A stretch of 7,408 nucleotides of DNA from Parachlamydia sp. (GTDB lineage: Bacteria > Chlamydiota > Chlamydiia > Chlamydiales > Parachlamydiaceae). Positions within the stretch are counted from its first letter, which is position 1. Each line of letters begins with the position of its first letter. Under the pieces are notes generated by a model. The model was not told where the DNA came from. It did not search any database and worked only from the letters and a program-made list of their open reading frames with translations. Location: positions 1 to 7,408 of the forward strand of contig JAJTHR010000088.1 in assembly GCA_021298935.1 (NCBI GenBank), read 5' to 3'. Made by a program: the position numbers and the translations under genes. Of the stretch, positions 1 through 5,761 are shown in pieces.

Positions 1-114
1 ATAAATTTGACTTGTGATCACCTTCATCTTTAAAAGATCTCTCCTTGTTGATATTCAAAGATATCAACTTCGAAAAGATCTTTTAAATCTGAAGCGCTGA
101 CAAGTCAACTTTAT
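1..114. repeat. 114-nt near-symmetrical palindrome (possible second MITE-like element or long hairpin)
   Basis: The two halves are reverse complements around a centre at about 57.5. The outer ends are ATAAATTTGACTTGT and, on the other strand, ATAAAGTTGACTTGT. Both arms contain TTTAAAAGATCT, and the core is GTTGATAT-6 nt-ATATCAAC (47-68). With one single-base bulge per arm, about 43 of 55 positions pair. The palindrome starts at the first base of the window, so it may extend further left and any left target duplication is out of view. On the + strand it is followed by a T-rich stretch (TTATGGTTTTATTTTT), so a terminator role for a rightward gene outside the window is also possible. It shares no evident sequence with the element at 5594-5753. 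The symmetry is directly visible; its nature is inference. Confidence 0.7.
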
Positions 115-160
115 GGTTTTATTTTTGGGAAATGGTATTAGCACATACTATCGGTATATT

Positions 161-204
161 TTTAAATAAAAAATTAGGAAGGCCACCCATTAAATTTGAT
201 GGCC
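161..204 (-). terminator. Candidate intrinsic terminator of the leftward gene pair
   Basis: Read on the minus strand, GGCCA and TGGCC (204-200 and 185-181) form a 5-bp GC-rich stem around a 14-nt loop. The stem is followed by TTCCTAATTTTTTATTT, a T-rich tract that begins within a few bases of it. It lies about 90 nt past the glycosyltransferase stop codon, beyond the repeat arm. The stem is short and the loop large, so this is only a moderate candidate. On the plus strand no T tract follows the hairpin. Confidence 0.4.
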
Positions 205-229
205 TGTTAACGGTATAAAGTTGCACACG

Positions 230-296
230 GCGTGAGTTTTGGGTTTCTCTGCTTGAAAGCTCAAGTAGATTGCGAAATAGCTAGAAAAAATTTCAT
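230..296 (+). repeat. Single arm of the 5594-5753 element family (partial, diverged copy)
   Basis: From 233 this matches the left arm of the element at 5597 onward. The first 20 bases (233-252) are identical, and over 64 positions I count about 55 identities and one gap, up to the shared inner end AAATTTCAT. The terminal bases ACC of the full copy read GCG here, and no right arm or flanking duplication is visible. It is therefore a half or decayed copy. Its inner end runs into the glycosyltransferase reading frame and includes that gene's stop codon (TGA at 295-293 on the minus strand). Confidence 0.75.
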
Positions 297-1471
297 TTTG
301 ATTTGATTTGCTCAATGAGTGCTGGGAGTTCTTTGATGAAAGTTTGAGCTCTTTGGTCCCATGTGTGCCTTTGCAGCACAAGCTCTCTTCCAGCCTCCAC
401 TAAACGATTTCGCTTTTCCTCATCATTGAGATAGCTGCCGATTTTTTGATTCAGTTCATCCCAGCCACGTGGAGCATAGGTTAAAATATTTTTTCCGTCG
501 GCAAATTGTTCTTTGATAAAAGGGGTTTCAAGCGTTAAGACAGCCGCTCCGGCAGCCAGGCCACTTAAAATGCGCTCGTGCAACCCTTGCTTGATTTCCG
601 GCGTACAATTGAGCAGGATCTTAGTCCGCTTCATGAGCTCCAAAGCGTCCTGAAAAGAGACTTGGGGAAGGCATTTGAGATTGGCATGATTTGGAAAATA
701 TTTTTTCCACCCTTGGGCATCAGCCCCCACAACAGTGACAGGGTAATCTTCAATGGCGCCAATCAATTCCACCCGCGCTTTTCCACCCAAATAAGCTTCT
801 AGATCGTCAAAGACAGCTTCGAAATCGATCTGCCTCGGATCAATCGTCTTTCCGGCCCGCAGCGACTTGTCAAGTGTTTGAATGAACGCCTGCATGTAGG
901 GAATGGCGGCATCGCTTAAAGTCATTTCAGCTGCCTCTTCCATGGCTTCCGCCAGGTCTGAAGAATACTTTTGATTCCATTTTTCACGCACGGCTTTGTA
1001 GTCAATAAAGGAATTTAACAGAAGGATATCGTTGTATGGGGGGGTGGCAAGAGGAGGAGTCAGGGATTTGCAGGTGGCATGGGGATTAAAGAGGACATAA
1101 GGGTGCTTGAAATCACGGAATACCTGGCAAAAATTTTTGTCAATGCAGGTAATGATGGTATATTCGCTTTTAGCTAATGGATAATAATGATGCGGGGCAT
1201 CTGTTAGATAGGCCACATGAGGCAATTTCAGCATGTCGCTTAAGAAACGCCCCTCTACATCGGGCAAAAGGCCATTGAAAGAAAGGGTACAATCAGGAGG
1301 ATCTTGCGTTAATTCCTCGACAAACCGAGCTGGATTATCTCTTTCGGTATGAATGATGCGACTGATAACCCCTTGGCGGTTAAATGCATTATTCAATTCA
1401 TTAATAAAATGGTCAATAACACCATATTGACTGGAAATAGAAGCAAAGAGATAAATTTTTTTTAATTGCAT
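293..1471 (-). CDS. Glycosyltransferase-like protein (CgeB / Glyco_trans_1_2 type)
   Basis: The product has 392 residues and probably transfers a sugar from a nucleotide-sugar donor; acceptor and sugar are unknown. The C-terminal half looks like a GT-B donor-binding domain. It has GLHERILSGLAAGAAVLT (about 297-314), matching the family pattern of a Glu-Arg followed by an Ala/Gly-rich helix. The end, HTWDQRAQTFI (369-379), resembles the closing helix of the Glyco_trans_1_2 domain. The N-terminal half has SFNGLLPD (64-71) and LPHVAYLTDAPHHY (about 83-96), as in CgeB-like proteins. There is no signal peptide or membrane segment, so it is probably cytoplasmic. I chose ATG at 1471, 2 nt after the upstream stop codon; a TTG at 1492 would overlap that gene by 19 nt. 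Oddities are a 7-C run on the coding strand (1044-1038), an 8-A run after the start, and a stop codon lying inside a repeat arm. The family call rests on motif recognition only. Confidence 0.7.
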   Translation of the reverse strand: MQLKKIYLFASISSQYGVIDHFINELNNAFNRQGVISRIIHTERDNPARFVEELTQDPPDCTLSFNGLLPDVEGRFLSDMLKLPHVAYLTDAPHHYYPLAKSEYTIITCIDKNFCQVFRDFKHPYVLFNPHATCKSLTPPLATPPYNDILLLNSFIDYKAVREKWNQKYSSDLAEAMEEAAEMTLSDAAIPYMQAFIQTLDKSLRAGKTIDPRQIDFEAVFDDLEAYLGGKARVELIGAIEDYPVTVVGADAQGWKKYFPNHANLKCLPQVSFQDALELMKRTKILLNCTPEIKQGLHERILSGLAAGAAVLTLETPFIKEQFADGKNILTYAPRGWDELNQKIGSYLNDEEKRNRLVEAGRELVLQRHTWDQRAQTFIKELPALIEQIKSK

Positions 1472-1473
1472 TA

Positions 1474-1941
1474 TTACCGCATAGGTATCCAATTTCGCCT
1501 GGCGCCAATCATTTTGCTTCTGCGCTCTTTCGATTGGGGTTCAGAGGATGGGGGTTTTAAATCTTCATTGGGAGCCTCAGCCATTTCTTTATCGGTTTTT
1601 AAGGAATTGAGCAATCTTTTTCTTTCACCCTGGATCTTTTCCCAATCTGCGCTGCTAAAATTATTTGGATTATCCAAATAAGTCCTTATTTGCTTGATAG
1701 ACCACCCAGATTTTTGAAAAAGATCATCCAAATGACGGTCGATTTCGTCATGCAGCTGCTTTGCCTTGCCAATCATATTTTGAACGTCTGTTACCGTCAT
1801 AACGGCAGGATTGAATTCTTCCAGCTGGGTATCCTTAGCTGTCTGCTCAAAACCAAATGGATGGTTAGCGGGAGCAGGTTTGGGGGTGGGCTTTGGATTT
1901 TTTTGAGCGCCCTGTTCAAAAATATTGAATTTTTTTTCCAT
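1474..1941 (-). CDS. Small uncharacterised protein encoded divergently from greA
   Basis: The product has 155 residues and no function I can assign. It has a Pro/Lys-rich stretch near the N-terminus (about 15-25, PKPTPKPAPA). The central part (about 48-118) is probably helical, with TVTDVQNMIGKAKQLHDEIDRHL and SGWSIKQIRTYLDNPNNFS. An acidic, Pro/Ser-rich linker follows, and the end is strongly basic (RRSKMIGARRNWIPMR). There is no signal peptide or membrane segment. I chose ATG at 1941, preceded by AGGA with acceptable spacing. Reading back to 2076 would add 45 residues across the promoter-like spacer, which is unlikely. As I recall, Chlamydia genomes carry a similarly small hypothetical gene next to greA (CT635 beside CT636 in C. 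trachomatis). I infer homology from position and size, not from alignment. It is the first gene of a leftward pair with the glycosyltransferase. Confidence 0.7.
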   Translation of the reverse strand: MEKKFNIFEQGAQKNPKPTPKPAPANHPFGFEQTAKDTQLEEFNPAVMTVTDVQNMIGKAKQLHDEIDRHLDDLFQKSGWSIKQIRTYLDNPNNFSSADWEKIQGERKRLLNSLKTDKEMAEAPNEDLKPPSSEPQSKERRSKMIGARRNWIPMR

Positions 1942-1978
1942 ATGCAGGGGTCCTATAAATTGATGTCTTCTACTTCTT

Positions 1979-2007
1979 ATTTTACCAAAAAATATTAATT
2001 GTTGGAA
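1979..2007 (-). promoter_or_regulatory. Weak candidate promoter for the leftward gene pair
   Basis: On the minus strand, TTCCAA (2007-2002) and TAAAAT (1984-1979) are separated by 17 nt. The -10 match is good and the -35 match is poor. It lies about 40 nt upstream of the chosen ATG at 1941. The spacer is very AT-rich, so chance matches are likely. Confidence 0.25.
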
Positions 2008-2038
2008 TTCTTTCCTATTAAATCCCATTAAACTGACA

Positions 2039-2067
2039 TTGAATTTAATAAAGTGGATCGCTATATT
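2039..2067 (+). promoter_or_regulatory. Candidate sigma-70-type (sigma-66 in Chlamydia) promoter of greA
   Basis: TTGAAT (2039-2044) and TATATT (2062-2067) are separated by exactly 17 nt. A transcript starting about 7 nt later would have a leader of roughly 30 nt before the greA ATG, including the AAGGG ribosome-binding site at 2092-2096. This is the best promoter match in the 163-nt divergent spacer. It is not proven. Confidence 0.45.
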
Positions 2068-2104
2068 ATTGACCAATCTCTCAAAAAAACAAAGGGTTAG
2101 ATAA

Positions 2105-4273
2105 ATGGGCTACTTAAAGGAATTTTTGACGCAAATCAACAATCGCGATTTTCACAAATTTCTTGTTTTATGGGAAGAATACGTCACAAGTGAAGAGGTT
2201 GATACTGAAGAGTTCAGCCAATTGTTGAAAGCCATTAAATCCTCTGATACGGCCCGGCATTTCGGACAAATCGTCGAAACCGCCCTTACCCTTTGGCAGA
2301 CAATCAAAAATCCAGTCGAATCCTATGAAATTCTTCGCCTGCTCATCGATCTACAAACAACCAATAGCCCGAACCTCGTCAATCTTGTCAACGAAACACT
2401 TCAAAAATACCATGGCAACGACCCCAAATTCAATGAGAGATACAAACTGGCCGGTTTGCGCAATAAAGACCAATTTCAAGGAGCCATTTCAAAATACGAC
2501 CTAATTTCACATATCCATAAAGGAAATATGGTCTTTCATACAGGCGGATGGGGCACAGGTGAAATAATGGAGGTTTCCTTCGTCAGGGAGCATCTTGTGA
2601 TCGAATTCGAGAATGTCGCCGGAAAGAAAGACCTTTCCTTTGCCAACGCCTTTAAGACGCTCATTCCTCTTCCTCCGCAACATTTCTTAGCCCGCCGTTT
2701 CGCCGATCCTGACCTATTGGAAAAAGAAGGTAGAGCAGATGCAGCTGCAATCGTGAAATTGCTGCTGCATGACATGGGGCCCAAAACTGCTGCAGAGATC
2801 AAAGATGAACTATGCGAACTCGTCATCCCGGAAAAAGACTGGACGAAATGGTGGCAGACAACACGTAATAAACTCAAAAAAGATCCGATGGTAGAAACGC
2901 CCGATACCTTGAAATCCCCCTTCCATTTAAGGCATGCCGAACTGTCCCCTGAGGAACTTTTAAAGAAAGCATTGGATAACCAAAATGACCCCGATAAAAT
3001 TGTGCAAATGACGTACAATTTCGCAAGGGACACACCCACTGCGTTAAAAAATGAAGAGACCCGAAACAGACTGCAAAAGCAATTGCATGATTTACTTGAA
3101 AACCCCGAGCTCACTAGAAACCAACATGTTCAAATCTACTTCCTGCTTGAACAGTTTTTCAATGATAAAAAAGCCGAAGAAAGCATCAGGGACCTCCTGC
3201 AAAAAACAACTGACATTGAAAAGCTAGTGCAGTCCATTGAAATTGTTGCATTTAAGAAAAGAGCCCTAGTCGCCATCAAAGAATTGCGACCTGACTGGTC
3301 CTCCGTCTTCTTGTCGCTTCTCTTCAAAGTTTCACAATCACAGCTGCGCGATTACATGATCAAGGAATTGAATCATGAACCCACCCGCAAACAGCTTGAA
3401 GAGCAGATTGGAAGATTGCTTGATAATCCGGGGCTTGGTCCTGAAATGTTTGTCTGGTACTTCCAGAAAATTATTTCCCAGGAAGATGCCTCGCTTCCCT
3501 TCCAAAACAAAGAAGGGCAGGGACAGTTTTTTGAAAGTTTTTTCATCCTTTTTTATACGATCGAAAACCAGCATGAATACCGTGAATTATTGAAAAAAAT
3601 GTACGGGATGCTTTCAGGCAAACGGTATGAGCTTGTACGAAACATGCTGCAAGGTAGATCCCTGGAATTTACGAATGAATTCCTGCTGCTTGCCTCAAAA
3701 TGCCAGTCCCTAAGCGACCATGACACGAAAATTCTTCGTTCGCTGGCCGAGGTGGTTCATCCTTCTCTCGCACCTGCAAAAGCTAAACGGGGCCAAAGCC
3801 GCTTCGAAGAAGAGGAAATATGGACGACTGAAGAGGGATATTTAAGAACCCAGGAACGGATCAGACAGATCGGAACTGTTGAAGTCGTTGAAAATGCCCG
3901 TGAAATCGAAGCTGCACGAGCCCATGGGGACTTAAGAGAAAATTCGGAGTTCAAATTTGCCCAAGAAAAAAGGGCGCGTCTGCAGGCAGAATTAAAAACC
4001 CTTTCCGAGCAATTAGCAAAAGCCCGCATCCTTACCCCGCATGACATTCATTCTGATGAAGTAGGCATCGGGGGTATCGTGGAAATATCTGATAAAGAAG
4101 GAAAAAGGGTCATATATACAATTTTAGGGCAATGGGACGCCGATCCCGATCAAAATATCCTATCCCTCAATTCGAAGCTGGCGCAGGCCATGGTCGGTAA
4201 GAAAAAGGGAGAAACCTTTAGCTTTAAAGAGGAAGAATTCCGTATTGTGAAGGTAGACCCTTACCTCAAATAA
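2105..4273 (+). CDS. greA: Transcription elongation factor GreA with a large N-terminal extension (chlamydial type)
   Basis: The 722-residue product should rescue backtracked RNA polymerase by stimulating cleavage of the nascent RNA. The C-terminal ~149 residues (from about 574) are a complete Gre factor. A coiled-coil carries the catalytic tip motif GDLRENSEF (608-616), with the metal-coordinating acidic residues D609 and E612. The FKBP-like end contains ILSLNSKLAQAMVGKKKGE (about 685-703), matching the conserved NSPxA...G motif. A Lys/Glu-rich linker (about 550-573) joins it to the extension. In the extension, FHTGGWGTGEI (144-154) followed by LVIEFEN resembles a small beta-barrel (CarD/KOW-like, inference), and most of 210-550 is probably helical. 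Ordinary GreA has about 158 residues; chlamydial GreA has about 715. ATG at 2105 follows AAGGG with 8 nt spacing. It heads the greA-rdgB-NYN cluster. Confidence 0.95.
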   Translation: MGYLKEFLTQINNRDFHKFLVLWEEYVTSEEVDTEEFSQLLKAIKSSDTARHFGQIVETALTLWQTIKNPVESYEILRLLIDLQTTNSPNLVNLVNETLQKYHGNDPKFNERYKLAGLRNKDQFQGAISKYDLISHIHKGNMVFHTGGWGTGEIMEVSFVREHLVIEFENVAGKKDLSFANAFKTLIPLPPQHFLARRFADPDLLEKEGRADAAAIVKLLLHDMGPKTAAEIKDELCELVIPEKDWTKWWQTTRNKLKKDPMVETPDTLKSPFHLRHAELSPEELLKKALDNQNDPDKIVQMTYNFARDTPTALKNEETRNRLQKQLHDLLENPELTRNQHVQIYFLLEQFFNDKKAEESIRDLLQKTTDIEKLVQSIEIVAFKKRALVAIKELRPDWSSVFLSLLFKVSQSQLRDYMIKELNHEPTRKQLEEQIGRLLDNPGLGPEMFVWYFQKIISQEDASLPFQNKEGQGQFFESFFILFYTIENQHEYRELLKKMYGMLSGKRYELVRNMLQGRSLEFTNEFLLLASKCQSLSDHDTKILRSLAEVVHPSLAPAKAKRGQSRFEEEEIWTTEEGYLRTQERIRQIGTVEVVENAREIEAARAHGDLRENSEFKFAQEKRARLQAELKTLSEQLAKARILTPHDIHSDEVGIGGIVEISDKEGKRVIYTILGQWDADPDQNILSLNSKLAQAMVGKKKGETFSFKEEEFRIVKVDPYLK

Positions 4274-4286
4274 AAGTTTAGTTTTC

Positions 4287-4880
4287 ATGGAAATTGTACT
4301 GGCAACCACTAATTTGCATAAATGGCGAGAATACAAAGATCTGCTCAAGCCCTATCCCATTGAGCTCTTATCTCTCCATCAATTTCCGCACTATAGTCCC
4401 CCCGAAGAAACCGGGGGGACCTTTAAAGAAAATGCTATCCTTAAAGCAGAAAGCGCTTCCAGGCAATTGAATGCCTGGGTGCTGGCAGACGATTCAGGCT
4501 TGAGCGTCTCCTTATTGCAAGGATTGCCTGGGATCCATTCGCGCACCTTTGCTGGCAAGGAAGCAAGCGATAGCGATAATCGTAAAAAATTACTGGCCGA
4601 CATGCGGCAATTGTCTGATCCGGAAGCACGGGCGGCTTATTTTGAGTGCGCCCTGGCGCTTGCCTCACCCGATGGCTTACAAAAATGTGTACAAGGAACT
4701 TGTGAGGGCTTTATCGCTTTTGAAGAGAGCGGGCGTCACGGGTTCGGCTATGACCCCCTTTTTATCAAAAATGATTATGACAAAACATTTGCGGAACTGG
4801 ATGAAACCACCAAAAACCGCATTTCCCACCGACGCAGAGCATTTGACAGACTGCTCCCTTTTCTCGAAACGTTTTGCTGA
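4287..4880 (+). CDS. rdgB: dITP/XTP pyrophosphatase (non-canonical purine NTP pyrophosphatase, HAM1/RdgB)
   Basis: This 197-residue cytoplasmic enzyme hydrolyses dITP, ITP and XTP to the monophosphate and pyrophosphate, keeping deaminated purines out of DNA and RNA. The family motifs occur in order: ATTNLHKWREY at the N-terminus (N9, K12), EETGGTFKENAILKA (40-54; E41, K53), VLADDSGLSV (65-74; acidic pair D68/D69), PGIHSRTFAG (81-90), GRHGFGYDPLF (149-159) and ISHRRRA (179-185; S180, H181, R182). The length is normal for the family. It starts 13 nt after the greA stop codon with no clear Shine-Dalgarno sequence in the gap, so translation may be coupled to greA. Its stop codon overlaps the next start. 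A perfect 9-bp hairpin lies inside the gene at 4396-4420. Confidence 0.95.
   Translation: MEIVLATTNLHKWREYKDLLKPYPIELLSLHQFPHYSPPEETGGTFKENAILKAESASRQLNAWVLADDSGLSVSLLQGLPGIHSRTFAGKEASDSDNRKKLLADMRQLSDPEARAAYFECALALASPDGLQKCVQGTCEGFIAFEESGRHGFGYDPLFIKNDYDKTFAELDETTKNRISHRRRAFDRLLPFLETFC
4396..4420 (+). other. Perfect GC-rich hairpin inside rdgB
   Basis: GTCCCCCCG (4396-4404) and CGGGGGGAC (4412-4420) form a perfect 9-bp stem around a 7-nt AAGAAAC loop. It begins about 110 nt into the gene and encodes the conserved PPEETGGT segment, using CCC and GGG codons next to each other. No U tract follows, so it is not an obvious terminator. Confidence 0.7.
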
Positions 4881-5542
4881 TGCATTATTATATTGATGGA
4901 TACAACCTGCTTTTTAAACTTTCTCATCCCGCCATCCTGCAAGCTGCGCGTGAACGGCTGATTGAAGATCTTAATCAAAAAGCGGCCCTATTGAATTTGA
5001 ATGCCACCCTTGTTTTTGATAGCACCTTTCAATTAAGCGAGGCGTCCCGCTCCCATTTTTATCACCTGGAAATTCTCTTTACCGCGCATGGCGAAACGGC
5101 AGACGAGCACATCATTGACATTATCAAAAACCTCCGTTCAAAGGGGCAGGCAACCGTTATCACATCCGATAAGCACCTCGCCTCTACCATACGGCATCTT
5201 GGCGCCCTGACAGAAGGGGTGGATGCCTTCACGCAACGCATCAACAAAAGCTTTAAAAAGAAGATCCATAAACCCAAAAAAGAGACTCCCCTATTAGTCT
5301 CACCAGCCCCCACACCAGACGAAGTCAAAGAAGAAGTGCCCTCCGACCCGTATGAAAGGCTATTTGAAGCCAGGTATCAGGAATTATTACTGAAGGAACC
5401 CATCCGCACTCCTAAACCTGAAATCATTAGTAAAAAAAAGAAAAGAAGCCTTTTTGAAAATCCCCCCTCTCCGCAACAAAAAGCAGCCAATGACATGGAA
5501 AGATGGCTAAAGGCTTTTGAAGAGAGGTTGAAAGAGGATTGA
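4880..5542 (+). CDS. YacP-like NYN-domain protein (putative RNase) with charged C-terminal extension
   Basis: The product has 220 residues. Residues 1 to about 125 are a YacP-type NYN domain (PIN-like fold), a family that includes the B. subtilis ribosome-associated endonuclease Rae1/YacP. The visible motifs are YYIDGYNLLF (D6, N9), LVFDS (D47), TADEHIIDII (D75, E76, D80) and VITSDKHLA (D97), which supply the expected acidic metal-binding set. From about 125 the protein is Lys-, Pro- and Glu-rich and probably disordered, with basic patches (KKKIHKPKK and SKKKKRS) that could contact RNA or ribosomes (inference). ATG at 4880 overlaps the rdgB stop codon as TGATG, pointing to translational coupling; a TTG at 4874 would add only two residues. 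RNase activity is inferred from the family, and the substrate is unknown. Confidence 0.85.
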   Translation: MHYYIDGYNLLFKLSHPAILQAARERLIEDLNQKAALLNLNATLVFDSTFQLSEASRSHFYHLEILFTAHGETADEHIIDIIKNLRSKGQATVITSDKHLASTIRHLGALTEGVDAFTQRINKSFKKKIHKPKKETPLLVSPAPTPDEVKEEVPSDPYERLFEARYQELLLKEPIRTPKPEIISKKKKRSLFENPPSPQQKAANDMERWLKAFEERLKED

Positions 5543-5588
5543 ACTGGTGGGAAAACAGCCGCAGGTGCTATGGTGATTAAAAAAAAGG

Positions 5589-5593
5589 TTCTA
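5589..5593 (+). repeat. Left 5-bp direct repeat (TTCTA), putative target-site duplication
   Basis: TTCTA directly precedes the left terminus ACCTGAG of the palindromic element and is repeated directly after its right terminus. It marks the inferred insertion site. Confidence 0.65.
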
Positions 5594-5753
5594 ACCTGAG
5601 TTTTGGGTTTCTCTGCCCGAAAGTTAGGTAGATTGCCAGATAGCTGAAAAAAATTTCATCGAAGGCAATAGTTTAACTAGTGTCAAGATGAAATTTCTTT
5701 TCAGATGTCCGCAAGATGCCTGAATTTCAGGCAGATAAACTCAAAACTCAGGT
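5594..5753. mobile_element. 160-bp palindromic non-autonomous element (MITE-like)
   Basis: Terminal inverted repeats ACCTGAGTTTTG ... CAAAACTCAGGT are perfect for 12 bp. Similarity continues inward: the two 67-nt arms (5594-5660 and 5687-5753) match at 49 positions ungapped, and a few more with one bulge. The inner ends AAATTTCATC and GATGAAATTT are perfect, flanking an unpaired 26-nt centre. TTCTA flanks both ends. There is no coding capacity, so a transposase would have to act in trans; none is visible here. A single 86%-similar arm at 230-296 shows the family is dispersed. Transcribed, it would form a long hairpin, so it may also act as a terminator or RNA processing site between the NYN gene and gpsA. 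I do not recognise it as a named family. Confidence 0.8.
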
Positions 5754-5758
5754 TTCTA
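5754..5758 (+). repeat. Right 5-bp direct repeat (TTCTA), putative target-site duplication
   Basis: TTCTA immediately follows the right terminus CTCAGGT of the element and ends 3 nt before the gpsA ATG. It matches the left copy at 5589-5593 exactly. Confidence 0.65.
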
Positions 5759-5761
5759 AGA

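Noticed and set aside
1..296. CRISPR array or tandem repeat in the left non-coding region
   Set aside because: The repeats are inverted arms of single palindromes and one dispersed arm. There is no regular repeat-spacer pattern.
190..381. 63-codon minus-strand frame overlapping the glycosyltransferase 3' end
   Set aside because: It is out of frame with the supported gene, runs through the repeat arm and has no family resemblance.
1472..1492. TTG start for the glycosyltransferase at 1492
   Set aside because: It would overlap the preceding gene by 19 nt. ATG at 1471 directly after the TAA gives the natural N-terminus MQLKKIYLFAS.
1690..1998. 102-codon plus-strand frame antisense to the small uncharacterised gene
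   Set aside because: It is Cys/Leu/Phe-rich with no family motif and no credible start signal. The opposite strand gives a soluble, charged protein with a ribosome-binding site.
1942..2076. 45-residue N-terminal extension of the small uncharacterised protein
   Set aside because: The extra codons cover the AT-rich divergent spacer with the promoter candidates, and a better start with AGGA lies at 1941.
2536..3114. 192-codon open frame on the minus strand inside greA
   Set aside because: It is antisense to a well-supported greA region, is Ser/Cys/Phe-rich as expected of a shadow frame, and has no recognisable motif.
230..5753. One large composite transposon bounded by the arm at 230 and the right arm at 5753
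   Set aside because: The right arm belongs to a complete 160-bp palindrome with its own TTCTA duplication, the left arm lacks a matching TTCTA, and the interval contains core genes such as greA.
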